Assembly (NCBI GenBank): GCA_020809705.1
Contig: CP085831.1
Span: 1,240,001-1,304,000, forward strand
Source: Calonectria ilicicola
Lineage: Eukaryota > Ascomycota > Sordariomycetes > Hypocreales > Nectriaceae
Reading direction: 5' to 3'
DNA: 64,000 nt
A program made the translations under genes and the position numbers. This document shows positions 10,550-21,503 of the stretch, piece by piece (within the stretch, counting starts at the first letter, position 1; each line of letters opens with the position of its first letter). Below the pieces are notes generated by a model. That model made no database searches, was not told the origin of the DNA, and saw only the letters and a list, made by a program, of their open reading frames with translations.

Positions 10550-10939
10550 ATGACTTACAAGATCGTTATGCTGGTCTATCGCAACCCAAAGTTGACACCA
10601 ACTCAATTCAAAGATCATTATGAAAACGTCCACATTCCTCTGATGAAGTCCCTGACCGGCAAATCATTCCCCTTGTCACACACTCGGCGGTACATCCAGC
10701 GAGGCGGTGCTGACCAGCAACACGCAGCTGCGGTTCTCGGAGGATCGCAAAGCGACTTTGAGTTCGACTGCATCAGTGAGCTGCAGTTTGAGACTGAGGA
10801 TGGTTTCAAAACCATGTCTGCCCTGTTGGCTAGCCCGGAATTAGGCCCTAAAGTGGGCGAGGATTGCGCAGCCTTCATGGATGCCGAGAAGACAAAGGTG
10901 GTGGTATTGGACGACATCTACCAGTCACTACGCGATTGA
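10550..10939 (+). CDS. EthD-domain protein
   Basis: Single-exon protein of 129 residues with the EthD dimeric alpha/beta-barrel signature. It begins MTYKIVMLVYRNPKLTPTQF, followed by a His-rich segment DHYENVHIPLMK and a typical C-terminal strand. In fungi, stand-alone EthD proteins occur in polyketide and aromatic-metabolite clusters as dehydratases, decarboxylases or cyclases. The exact reaction here is unknown. There is no signal peptide. The start has a clean leader (TTTTCAACATGAC) and is the first ATG after the divergent promoter with the paired palindromes. I infer co-regulation with the neighbouring hydrolase. Confidence 0.9.
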   Translation: MTYKIVMLVYRNPKLTPTQFKDHYENVHIPLMKSLTGKSFPLSHTRRYIQRGGADQQHAAAVLGGSQSDFEFDCISELQFETEDGFKTMSALLASPELGPKVGEDCAAFMDAEKTKVVVLDDIYQSLRD

Positions 10940-11537
10940 GGTCTTTCAAGATGATTCAGCTCCATTAGATCATGCATGCGATGGTTATGGTCGATTCAAT
11001 AGAACTTCTTTTAGTAAACATGGGTGGATATACCTAGACAGATCAAATTTACTAAAAAGGTCGATCGCAAGATTGATCACATTGCTTCACAATTTGACAT
11101 GATTCTTCTACCCTGCGATACATCTCAAGTTTTTGTTATAAATAGCTTTTCAACATAATTAGAATGGTTGCACAGAGTTCAATGTTACAATCCGTTTGGA
11201 CTATTGGCAATGATTTATATGAACCAGAGTTATGAATATCATCGGATTGAAAAATGAAGATAATGGATTAGACTTAACTATGATTCAGTATCACTATTCT
11301 TAAAGAGAAAGAAAGCAGCTTGAGACAAGAACCACAATGTTTTGATATACTAGTTTGGTATGATGGTTCATTCGCCCCACCGTTGAGGAGAGCAGGATAA
11401 ACAGCCTGCAATCACCCATAACTATTGCCCTCCTTAATGAAAATGTACAGAAAAGAGGAATCTTATATAATGAGAGATTGAAGGTAGATTCTGTATTGCA
11501 AATGCTAATAAATATTGCTACCTAACATTCCCTATCA
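10940..11537. other. Intergenic, convergent 3' ends
   Basis: AT-rich spacer between the EthD and Old Yellow Enzyme genes. No gene or repeat was recognised. Confidence 0.5.
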
Positions 11538-12740
11538 CTACTCCTTGGCAGACAACGCGGTTGTCGAGTTGACAAATTCGTCACTAAAAGTATAGTCATT
11601 ATACCCTATATGGCTTTTGGCTGTGTAAAAGTGTTCTCTCTTATAAGGTGTGAACGGTACTCCATTCCTAACCCTAAACACAAGGTCTGGGTTTGAGATG
11701 AACCATCGGCCAAACGCAATTACAACATCCCATTTCTGGTATTGTTGATCCACGGCATGAAACGCATTGCCGTTTACATATCCGCCAGCAACCATAACAG
11801 GTGATTGGTTATCCCATGCTTCCAGAATGAAGTCAAGACTTTGCTTCTTTTGTCCAAAGGGGTTAGCCGCTTGGGATCCCTGGGATGACTCGGCTGGCTT
11901 AGACACTTCGTTTGGCGCAGAGTTCAAAATGGCAGGGTCACCCCGCGGCTCAACAAGAGATATGTATGCAAGTTTATAATCGGCTTTCTTGAGCTCTTGA
12001 ATGATGTACCCTGTTTGCTCCCAAGTGTCGGAGGAATAAGCATCTTGATAAGTTGCGAATGGACTGAGGCGCAAGGCAGTTCGTTCTGCGCCAATTTCCT
12101 CTACAACGGCTTTGATGATTTCAAGCAAAAAGCGAGCTCGGTTCTCAACAGAGCCACCCCACTGATCAGTTCGATCATTAACATTGTCCGAAATGAATTG
12201 GTTGACAAGGTACCCATGACCGCAGTGAATCTCCACACCGTCACCACCACCAGCAATGACGTTCTTGGCGGCATTTCGGAACTCGGCAATTTTCTGCCAG
12301 ATTTCCTCATCAGTCAAAGCTTCTGGTGGAGCTGGTCGACCCTCTAATTGTTTGTTGCTGCTGGAAGAGTACTTGTAGCCACGGCTGTGGAGGTAGTCGG
12401 AGTCACCTGCTCGACCAAGCTCCCAGAGTTGTTGGAACATGAAGCTTCCTCGAGCATGAACAGCATCATAGATGTGCCTCCAAGACTCAATTTGTTCAGG
12501 AGAAGAAATTCCGGGAATATTAGCAGCTGCTTCAGCAGCTTTAGAGATGACGGTGGCCTCACTGATGATGAGAGTTCCGGGGGTAGATGCACGGTCTGCA
12601 TAGTATTGGGTCATCAGATCAAGAGGAACATGGTCATCGCCATTACGAAAACGAGTCAAAGGCGCCATGGCAATTCGATGAGATAGGGTTAGGGTTCCCA
12701 GCTTCAGGGGCTTCCATAACTTCGATCCTGGGCTAAACAT
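11538..12740 (-). CDS. NADH:flavin oxidoreductase / Old Yellow Enzyme
   Basis: Intronless FMN-dependent ene-reductase of 400 residues, full length for the fungal OYE family, TIM-barrel fold. It starts LWKPLKLGTLTLSHRIAMAP, as in the family. The substrate-binding pair is His-x-x-His (VEIHCGHGYLVNQF) rather than the His-x-x-Asn of yeast OYE1, followed by the conserved Tyr. The NDRTDQWGGSVENRARF signature is intact. A Ser/Gln-rich loop near residues 285-300 is somewhat extended. Such enzymes reduce the C=C bond of enones, and in pathways such as ergot alkaloids they reduce an aldehyde-conjugated alkene. No transit signal is seen. The promoter side faces the Zn2Cys6 regulator gene and carries the perfect palindrome at 13142. 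Confidence 0.94.
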   Translation of the reverse strand: MFSPGSKLWKPLKLGTLTLSHRIAMAPLTRFRNGDDHVPLDLMTQYYADRASTPGTLIISEATVISKAAEAAANIPGISSPEQIESWRHIYDAVHARGSFMFQQLWELGRAGDSDYLHSRGYKYSSSSNKQLEGRPAPPEALTDEEIWQKIAEFRNAAKNVIAGGGDGVEIHCGHGYLVNQFISDNVNDRTDQWGGSVENRARFLLEIIKAVVEEIGAERTALRLSPFATYQDAYSSDTWEQTGYIIQELKKADYKLAYISLVEPRGDPAILNSAPNEVSKPAESSQGSQAANPFGQKKQSLDFILEAWDNQSPVMVAGGYVNGNAFHAVDQQYQKWDVVIAFGRWFISNPDLVFRVRNGVPFTPYKREHFYTAKSHIGYNDYTFSDEFVNSTTALSAKE

Positions 12741-14059
12741 GATGTAAGTGGTGTGGTAATTGGGTTGCAGTTGCGTTCCGTTCTGAGATTGGAATAATTC
12801 TTTATTGACGGAGAGCCTTCACTCAGACAAAACAACGAACCTCCGATAGACTTATTGAAGCTTAAAAGGGCAACCTTACTCAACTAACGAGACAACTATC
12901 ATGATTATCACTCGGCTTGATGATCAAGCATAGCATTTGTGGATCCCCGAATACCACGATAGTATCCACTCCTGAAGCAATTGATTCCCCGAGTCAAGTG
13001 TGATTGATGGATCATTATGCATTCTGTCTAGAAACCGATTTGTTTCATTCTAAACGATGCCGAGCCTGGTATTTCCGGATTATGCAAGACAATACCAAGA
13101 CACATGCAGGTGGACTATGCGGTGTGCTGCTTTCGACAGTGTGCGCGGAATCCGCGCATTCACGTGGCATACATAGACTTCTGAGAGAGCGCTAGTTGGT
13201 CCGTAGTTCCAGAGTGGTCTGCATACCGTGGCTAACTTGGATGTTATTGGTCTGTGCTACAACATATGACCGGTGCTGAATGAGCTCAATCTTCGTAAGC
13301 GACTTCTCTTACCTTGAGAGAATGAATATTTGTCAAAACCGACTTGACCTCGGGTGCTTTGTGTCAATCGTTGTTCACGCGGGGTCGCGCGCGGGTTGCG
13401 CGGAGGGCGCGGAGTCTGTGCATCCCTTTGGGCTGCTCAATGTCGTCACTAAGGCGGTAACCCCGACCCAATCGCATAAACGCTGATGCAATTACCGCAA
13501 AGGAGGCTGCAGTACTGTGATTTATAGTTCACTGAAGGTTAGAAAATAATCAATGGTGAGCACGAAATAGAGGCCGAGTTAGACTAGATATATCCGCCGT
13601 GGTGACCCATCTTGCAGCAGTGCCCAAATAACAACCACAACATTCGAACCAAGAGGGAGAGGCACTGAAGAGGACCGATGGAAGGAATATTACCAATTAA
13701 AGGATCATAAAATAAATATCCCATATAGCAGTAGCACCGGTCTCTAACAGGCAGGAACGGGGGGGCCATCCTTTTAAGATGTGACTGCTTTTAGGTCAAG
13801 TTTCTGGTTATAATGCCTTGGACAGCTTCAGGTCTGAGCAGACCTTCAATACGAGAAAACTCTATCAGAGCCATAAGATCAGAGCGCGCTAGCACCCCCC
13901 TGGGCGTAATGCGGAGTCGGCATATGTGTTTTGATCATCGGGCGCGGGTTTTCGTGAAGCCGGAACGCGTGGGCCACTTCGCGGAAAACCTGATAATAAT
14001 CGCGGCACTTGTGGGCTGCCTTCGTGTCTACCTCTGCCGAAAGGACCCAGAGCTGAATT
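12741..14059. promoter_or_regulatory. Divergent control region between OYE and Zn2Cys6 regulator
   Basis: 1.3 kb with no supportable gene. It contains a perfect palindrome at 13142 and a GC-rich patch at 13379-13416 with two direct GCGCGGAG words (13396-13414). The long space before the regulator start leaves room for an upstream leader. Confidence 0.55.
13142..13158. promoter_or_regulatory. Cluster palindrome site 4, TGCGCGGAATCCGCGCA
   Basis: A perfect 8+1+8 inverted repeat containing CGG-AAT-CCG, 402 bp upstream of the OYE start and about 900 bp upstream of the regulator start. Confidence 0.7.
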
Positions 14060-16346
14060 ATGGATGCCCAAGCAGCTGCAACCAAGAATGGAGTGATGCC
14101 GAGAGCTGTGAGTCCTTGTCAACACCGTTGGTCGCCGACCAATGTGCTAACCCACACATGCCCCAGTGTCGCAATTGTCGATTACGCAAGGTCGGTCTGC
14201 AGAGCTACACATGGAAATGGACTCTGGTTCTAATTGACTCAGGTCCGATGTAACCGAGCTCTCCCTTGCTCAAACTGTCTCACATCGGGGCTCACATGTC
14301 AATTGAGCGGCAAACCAACCTCAATTGCCCATCCAAAGCAGGAGCCAAATACCTTCAGGTAGCTTCTTAAATTTTCATTCGTTAGAAATAATCTATCTAA
14401 TTTCTAATTTAGCGATGATTATCGTAAAGAACTTGACAAAAGAATATCCGCGATTGAAGAGGCCATCACCAGCCTGCGTCAACAACAAAGCGGTAGCGAC
14501 GGAACACCAAATTCATTTAAACTTGCACGAGGGACCTGCACTTCAATCAAACCCAGTGCTGAGTGCCATACCGAACTTCCTGAAGGAGAATCATCCTTTG
14601 GACAGCAGGCTCTGTATGCAAGCCAGGTTGCTGAACTCACCACATCTGAAGCATCTCAATCACCCATTGTCATCCAAGAACTGGCAAACTTGCGCGGCAT
14701 GACTCAGGAGCCTGCTAATGAAACGAAAACCCGAGATTATCTATCACGCGGAAAACATGAAACCCCAAGTACAGACATAGAACTACCGCCCTCACATTTC
14801 GTATTACGAATGTTGAGAAGCCTTCGGGAGCAAAGAGGTCGGTAATCGTGCCTTTTTAAACTATGAAAAAAAGAGTTGACGGTCCATACATAGGTGTCCA
14901 ATGCTTACTATTTACCTTTTACGGGATACGAGATTGTGTCCAAGTAGAGGATTTATGCAAGCGAATTTACTTCCCCGTTGAACCTCTATCTGCGGGAGAA
15001 GTTACCCTTTTCAACGGCATGATCAGTCTCATTCTAGCTAATCTTAGACTATCAGAGGAGCCTGATGTTGATCCTCAAGATCATTCCTACTTCAAAAGCC
15101 TTTGTGAGAAGAACTTCCAGGACGGAGCTGAAACATATGAGGTCATGGCAGTTCCAACTAGTGAGAACGCGATGATTTTGTCATTAGCGGTAAGGAATAT
15201 TGTGCAGCCCTAAAAGTTTGTTTGTATATTGACTATCATAGATGATTCATGCACAAACAAAGGCAAGACTACCTCTTCAGTGGAGTTTAACATCAGCTGC
15301 TGCTCGGCATTGCCTAACTCTGGGTTATCATCGAGAAGAGCGAGTGTTACAACTTCCCTCACTCGAAGCTGAAAGAGTCCGTCGATTGTTCTGGCACGTC
15401 TACATCTTGGACAAGAATCTTTCGTCACGTCTTGGAAAGACCTCCACCATCCAGGACTATGATGTGGATGTAAAGCCCTGCTCTATTTCTAGTGATCCAG
15501 GGCGAGCGCCATGGGATATTGCTTTCATTTCATTCGTTGAACTGGCGAGAATACAAGGCCAGATATACGAGTCTCTCTACACTCCAGCTGTAACAAAGCT
15601 CAATGCAGAGGAACGAGTGAAAATTGTGAGCAAACTCGAATTGCAGCTGTCGGAATGGTACAACGTGTGGACCCAACTTGATGTCTCGAGAGCATATGAT
15701 TACAAAAGTTTTCACATTACATTTGGGCCAACTAACGTCATATACTTTTCGATTCTGACGCTATTACACAGAGGCACAACCCTGTCTAGCTCCGCCCATG
15801 ACATCTCGCCTTCATGTTTCGAAGCGGCATATCAGGGTCTAAAAGCTCATTTGACATTCTATCCGACGTTGACATCCTCAGGACCAGAGGCTTCTACTTC
15901 ATATGCAGTCTGGTTGGTGAAACCCTTTTCTTACTGCTGGTTCTGATGGGGCTAACGTTTCTAGGATCTTTTATTATACGTCATTCACTCCTTTCGTAGT
16001 AACGTTCTTGCATTGCATCGCAAACTCAGACTTGAATGACCTGAAGCTTCTCGAAGAGGTGTTGGCTAGCCTGGAGAAGGTTGGAAGCGCCATCGAATAC
16101 GCAGAGAAGCAGTTTAATCTCTGCAAAGCTCTGTACCGAACGGCAGATGCTTTCATAAACTCACAGAAGACTCGAAATCACCATGACCCTAATTCTGCGA
16201 CGACTCTGTGTCTTCCGTTGCAGAACCCATTTCACAATAACTGGAGTTACTTTGATTCACACTTTCATTTCAATCAACGGAACGATGAATGGGAGGAAAT
16301 ACCTGATTTTAACAATACATCCTTCGCTTTAGATCATCAAATGTAA
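14060..16346 (+). CDS. Zn2Cys6 transcription factor with fungal_trans domain, cluster regulator
   Basis: Pathway-type C6 zinc regulator of 653 residues from seven exons: 14060-14107, 14167-14190, 14243-14358, 14413-14837, 14894-15189, 15242-15912 and 15965-16346. The zinc cluster uses Cys17, 20, 27, 33, 36 and 43 (C-x2-C-x6-C-x5-C-x2-C-x6-C) and is split by two introns. The joins at RAC and RKVRC restore the motif exactly. A short coiled region follows (DDYRKELDKRISAIEEA), suggesting dimer formation. The fungal_trans (PF04082-type) middle domain includes ARHCLTLGYHREE and RRLFWHVYILDK. Two splice choices are inferred from phase: donor GTCGGT at 14838 and donor GTTGGT at 15913. All exon lengths sum to a multiple of three. 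A C6 dimer would suit the CGG-N3-CCG palindromes around it. Confidence 0.88.
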
Positions 16347-17064
16347 TTTGGTATTCTGTATTTTAATATTTCACTGACATGCATTACGATTATAGAGGTG
16401 GGTGGGTGGGGTTTTGCTATTTAACTTAAAAATGTCAACAAACATCAATAGTCTATGCGAAAATATTGCATTTGAGCTTTGCGTCCATGAAATAATTTTC
16501 ATATCATATGTCCAGTTATTTGCTAAATTGGCTGTAAATTAATTAATATGAATATTCATATGACACGAGTTTATGTTGGACCGTATAAACCTCGGAAACA
16601 TGATTCTTAAAGTATAGGCAATTTAGATGAGATGACCATGCGGTATAAAATACGGGAACTACTGACTTTTATAGTTCATCTAGATTGAGACACATGTTTT
16701 GGGATCAAAATTGAACATCGGGTAGTTTTTAGTGGTACTAGGAAATAGCGTATGCCAGAGCTCGCACACAAATCTCAATCACTAAAATTATCTCGAGCTG
16801 GTTCTGAAATGAAAGTGGTGTCATACTGGTCCTTCCAGGGTTATATCTCAGCCATTCTACCTAACCCTTATCATATCATAATTGATACCGATGGTAATAT
16901 CTCCCACTCAGCCTTGAATAGCTCAGTAGCTCTATAATACAAATTGATTTAATCAACAAAGAAGAGTCCGTCCGTTGGAGTTGTTAAAGTGCGTCACAGA
17001 TAAAGTGGATCAGATCTGTTGACCCTGAACTGATGCCCAAGTTCAAGATAAGTATTCATGCTCG
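16347..17064. other. Intergenic, convergent 3' ends
   Basis: AT-rich spacer between the regulator and the P450 gene. No gene was recognised. A short GGGTGGGTGGG run lies near 16398. Confidence 0.5.
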
Positions 17065-18689
17065 CTACTCAGCGATTTCCACATCCAAGTTAATTTCTTC
17101 CTTTCTCCTCTTAACCATGACCTTGACAGATGGATCGGTCAAAAAGCCTTGGTCCACCTGCATGTTGGGGGGTCGCTCAGTCTGCCCAGGGCACAGCTTC
17201 CAATCGTACTTGAGCAACAGATGGCAGAGAGCGATCTTCATCTCGTTACTAGCAAAGAATCGTCCTGGGCAAGCGTGCGCTCCGTGGCCGAAAAGCATGT
17301 GCTGCGGGGAAGTAGTCACAAATTGGTGGGCATTTTCTTGTCCGGGCTGGTTTCGGAGGTTAAGGAACCGGTGGACATCATACTCATTGGGATTAGGATA
17401 AACCTTGGGATCGATGAATGAATCGGCAGTGACCATCATTCTGCTACCCTTCTTGATAACATTGCCGTCAGACAGCTTGATATCCTCGTCGGCGTATCGA
17501 TGAATAGAGGCTATTAAAATTAGCTCCAAGCCCTCTCAATAGAAAGGGATTGTCAAAATTGAAACTTACTAATTCCCATGTAGTGGCGACGCTGGCTTTC
17601 CTTCATGAAGCTGTCCATCAACTTCAGCTTGTAGAGCGAAGTCTTTGCCCAACCATTTTCGCCAATCACTGAAATGATTTCCTCGCGCAGAGGCTGAACG
17701 ATCTCAGGGTAACCGCAAATATCCAGAAGGCAGCCAGTGATTGTCTCAGTTGTGGTGTGAATGGCGGCAAAGCTCAAAAACAATTGACCATACACGTAAT
17801 TGACATCTCGGCCACGAGAAACCTCAATCATCCAACCGATAGTATCAGCAGTCTTGAGAGGCTTGACTCCACTCTCTTGTGCCTTTCTAAGAGCCTCCTT
17901 TCGCAGTTCGACCTCGGGCGTGATCAGAGCATCTGCATCCTTGACCTCTTGACGGAGACTCTGGCACTTGGGCAGGAACCAGTACACAATAGGCCTCAAG
18001 AAGAAAGGCCACTGTCGAAGCTCAGCTGCAGCAGAGTATGAGTCATGGGTGTAGTGCATAGCGATCTGTAGCCATCGGTCATTGCGAGCGAGGTTCTTGC
18101 CGAGGAAAACACGAGAAGAAAGTCTTGCAACCAAAAGAGAGACCATGTTCTTGGCACCGATCTCCTTGAACTTTGTGTCTTCTCCAATGAGATCACGAGC
18201 GCTAGCGGTCATCTCGTCGACAAGGTCATCGGTAACAAGGCCCAAAGACTGAGTGAGTTTGGTTCTCACGACTTCCTGAATGAAAGTTCCATCTTGGTAT
18301 CCCGTCTTGTAGGCCTCGAATCCAGGATAACGAACGAAAAAGTCCTGGTCGAAGAAACGGTTGAAACTAAGGTGAGGATTGTTGCGGACCTCGTGTGCGA
18401 AACGGTTGGGCAGGACGACGATGGGTCCAGTGCCAGTCATGACTTGAAAGGGACCAGGGAGTGACTTCAAGCCCTTGAGGACTAATTGAAACCCTTCGAG
18501 AAACCATCTTGTTGCCGCAGGTCCCTTGACATCGGACGCGATAACGGGGAAGTTCGAATAGTATCGAGGTTTAGCAGACCAAGTCAATGCTCCCCAGGCT
18601 ATGAAGGCAAGGAAGACGGTTTGGACAACGATAGGAATCGAGTTCCCATCTGTCGGAGTGAAAAGCTCAGCAATGGAAGAAAAAATCAT
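17065..18689 (-). CDS. Cytochrome P450 monooxygenase (kaurene-oxidase-like fungal type)
   Basis: Membrane-anchored P450 of 521 residues from exons 17570-18689 and 17065-17510. An N-terminal anchor (about residues 20-40) is followed by a short basic stretch. The I-helix region reads FAAIHTTTETITG, the K-helix ExxR is ESQR, and the haem loop is FGHGAHACPG with Cys454. The overall pattern (AlaIleHisThr in helix I, SPQHMLFGHGAHACPG) resembles fungal CYP families that act on terpenoid or polycyclic substrates, such as the gibberellin and indole-diterpene oxidases. That is family similarity only. The single intron splits the codon for the Thr after MGI. It is divergent from the dehydrogenase gene across a shared promoter with a palindrome site 206 bp upstream. 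Confidence 0.93.
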
Positions 18690-19185
18690 GTTGAGTGATG
18701 CTGCTGAGAAGCTGCTCTATACTACAAACAACTTAGTCCTTCCAATCATTTATATACTTTGACAGGAGGCACTCAATGTGCCAGTCATAATGCTTTTTTT
18801 TTCAAGTTACTCAGCATCTCTGAGTTGTTTCTCTGATGCCAGTGACTTCATTGCGGAGATGCGCATGTCCTATCATGGGCATGTTGCTCCATTTTGCGCG
18901 GGCTCCACGCATTCCGCGCAGCCGGGGCCCCAGATCCAGTCCGCGCGGCCGATGAGATGCAACCCGCATCTAGATCCCAAACCCCGACTCCGACATTTCG
19001 TATGCAGCGCAAAATACCTGGTCAATTGACCGAGCGATCCGAGAATTAGACCCTTGAATTCCTCTCTGGGAAGTTTAGGAAGTGTTTTTAAGGCTCCATC
19101 CCCACGCTTCAACAAGTGAACATTCGCACTCTCAAGCATCACATTTACACTTACCACTACCCGGCTCAACAAAATCAAACTCACC
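18690..19185. promoter_or_regulatory. Divergent promoter of P450 and dehydrogenase genes
   Basis: A 496-bp bidirectional promoter. A TATATAA-like element (about 18749-18756, reverse strand) lies about 60 bp upstream of the P450 start. A GC-rich block with the cluster palindrome lies in the middle. Confidence 0.7.
18895..18911. promoter_or_regulatory. Cluster palindrome site 5, TGCGCGGGCTCCACGCA
   Basis: The arms TGCGCGG and CCACGCA surround three bases, matching the family consensus. An overlapping half-site ATTCCGCGCA continues to 18920. It is 206 bp from the P450 ATG and about 275 bp from the dehydrogenase ATG. Confidence 0.6.
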
Positions 19186-20203
19186 ATGTCTTTCTCTACA
19201 AATCTGCTTACTGGAAAGGTCGGCGTCGTCACAGGTGCCGGATCGCCATATGGAATTGGGCGATCTTTGGTGTTGGGCCTCGCGCAGGCCGGAGCCAAGG
19301 CTGTCTATGCCACCGACTTGACCCTCGCCAATATTCCTTCCTTACAGCAAGAGGTCAAGGACTTGGGTTCTTCATGTGAAGTCCATGGAGCCCTGCTTGA
19401 TGTAACATCAGAGGAGCAGACTGTGGCTGTGCTCAAGAGCATTATTGACAAATATGGCCGCCTGGACTTTTACTTTGCCAATGCAGGATTCGGTAGCTAC
19501 AAGTAAGTTTTCTGCAATGCGGAGAAGGGAGTGCATTACCGCTGACCGAAAGCTAGACCACTCCAGGAGACAGACTCGAAGCATTATGACTTTGCTTATT
19601 CCGTGATGCAACGATCCTTCTTCTTGGCTCTCAAGTATGGTGGCCAAGCGATGAGCAACACAACTAGTGATAAGCCCCGTCCTGGCGGCTCAATCGTCGT
19701 CACAAGCTCCATGGCTGGTGTCGCTGGAGCTGTTTCAGATATTTCATACTGTAAGCGATTCCATGTTTTTCAGTGCAAGACTCCAACATAACTAACAGTG
19801 ACAAATAGCAAGCGCAAAGGCGGCGGTTGCCGCCATGATCAAATCCGCGTCTGTACAGCTATCAGCCACTCACGTGCGAGTTAATTCTATTGGACCCGGC
19901 TTCGTTCGCACAAGCATTACAGCCACGTCTGGTGCAACAGGCGAGGGCAAGGCCTTCGATGACAAGCTCGACAAGAGCGAAGCAGTCAAGACATTCGACA
20001 CGGTTCTGGGAGGCCACGCTGAAGAGAAATACTACTATAACCGAATCCCAGAGGCCGTAGAGATTGCCAACATTGGCGTGTTCCTGGCCTCTGAGCTAAG
20101 CGCGTCTGTGAACGCACAGAATATTGTTGCTGACAGCGGCAAGACCGCAGCTGCCTTTGGGGAGAGCATTATCCGCCCCGTTGAGCCTATGAAGCCACTG
20201 TAA
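19186..20203 (+). CDS. Short-chain dehydrogenase/reductase
   Basis: NAD(P)-dependent classical SDR of 301 residues. Exons are 19186-19502, 19557-19750 and 19809-20203. The cofactor motif is VTGAGSPYGIG (TGxxxGIG, about residues 15-25), the NAG structural motif is FANAGFG, and the catalytic residues are Ser157 (VTSS), Tyr170 and Lys174. The active-site YSSAK is created by the second splice: reading through or shifting the join would break the YxxxK spacing, so the boundary is well supported. The C-terminal part is longer than a minimal SDR and includes an insertion around DKLDKSEAVKTFDTV. It probably oxidises or reduces an alcohol/ketone on the same intermediate handled by the divergent P450. 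Confidence 0.93.
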
Positions 20204-20701
20204 ATGAGAAGAGACGCTATTTTTTACGACTTGTTTTATAAACTTTGGGAAACCTGACACAAGAAGTTGCTGTTAATAGGACACAGCTTAGCTTTCAATA
20301 TAATTTGGTTGTCATGAATCAATGTACTCGAAAAACCTAATTGATGAACAAGTGTGGTTTCATTTTTGCATTATTACCTTGTATATTGCTTCGAATAAAA
20401 TTTGTAGACCTCTATTTACAGCGTGAAAATACAAGGCACACTTTGAGAAGTTGATGGGGCGTGGGCATAATGTAGTCTCGTAGTGCATTGGGGGTGATAT
20501 TGCGGACTACGAAGAGGACTGGAAAGTTAAAAGGAGATACCAATTGAATGACTATGGCAGCTGATAGCTAGAACACCACAGGCAATCCCCAGCTACCAGC
20601 TCACACACGATTTCCCAAACTTCTCGTCACCCGCCCCCACACACCAACGATTACCAATTCCAGGGCTTACAAAGGCCCAACTACGAGACTATAATCTGAG
20701 T
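20204..20701. other. Intergenic, convergent 3' ends
   Basis: Spacer between the dehydrogenase and the cutinase. This is the likely right boundary of the palindrome-marked cluster. Nothing else was recognised. Confidence 0.5.
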
Positions 20702-21503
20702 TTAAAGCATCTTGTGGATCTTATCAGCCAAAAACCCGGCTGCCTTTCCAGCGTCGCGGCCGTAGGAAACATGTGGTGCTTTCTTTGCGGCCTCCAGGTT
20801 TCCATCACACACTTCGTCACGTGGCCTTCCGCCGCAAAAGATCTTGACCTTCTTGACAGGGAAATGGGGAATGCGGCCCTTGTCAGCTCGGTTCTGCGTA
20901 TCGCCAAAGAGAACGACACCTGCGATGCGATTGATGGTCGACTGACGGAGATGCTCAAGCGCACGGTGGTTCACAGCAGCACCCTGACTGGATGGCAGAT
21001 TAGCGGCGAAGGTTTTTGAATGATGTTTGGACTTACGAGTATCCCCCTGTGACGATGACAGACTTGGGGCAACGGCTAACAACTGACGAGATGAGGTTTG
21101 AGAGTTCAAGAACCCCCTGTGGGTCGGCACCGCCAGGGCTGAAGTTGGTCGAAATGAACGCGTCGTAGTCCACGCCTTGAACAGCGACCTTTCCAGGAAA
21201 TCGCTTTTTCAAGGCGTTCCCAAGCGCAGGGCCGATAACAGCACCCTAAAGAAATAAGAGTCAGCAAGTGAGATGTAGATGACTTGGAATCAATAGTCGG
21301 CTTACCATGTTTCCTGGCTCCAGCGAGCCACGAGCAAAGAGGAAAACGATTTCTTTACATCCGTTCTGTTTGAAGTCGTTGGCAATATCACCGACATGCT
21401 TGTTTGCGTGAACCGCATCAAATGGGACATAGCCGTCGACCTCTGGGGCTGTCGGAACCGCAAGAGCCGCGGTAATCAAACCAAGGACAGTGAAGAGCTT
21501 CAT
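20702..21503 (-). CDS. Cutinase (secreted serine esterase)
   Basis: Secreted alpha/beta-hydrolase of 230 residues that cleaves cutin polyester or related esters. Exons are 21306-21503, 21037-21245 and 20702-20987. Residues 1-16 are a signal peptide (MKLFTVLGLITAALAV). The oxyanion region FARGSLEPGNM spans the first splice. The nucleophile Ser136 lies in GYSQG, formed by the second splice. The acid and base are in DEVCDG and PHVSYG, with the two expected disulphide cysteines nearby (IFCGG and EVCDG). The length matches fungal cutinases. It has no palindrome site and points away from the cluster, so I treat it as unlinked. Confidence 0.94.

Noticed and set aside
12684..12697. Telomere-like TAGGGTTAGGGTT words within the OYE gene
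   Set aside because: They lie in the codons of the conserved LGTLTLSHRI stretch, so the match is explained by coding sequence.
15913..15964. Apparent frameshift in the C6 regulator
   Set aside because: A GTTGGT donor at 15913 with the CTAG acceptor restores the frame, and the total exon length is divisible by three.
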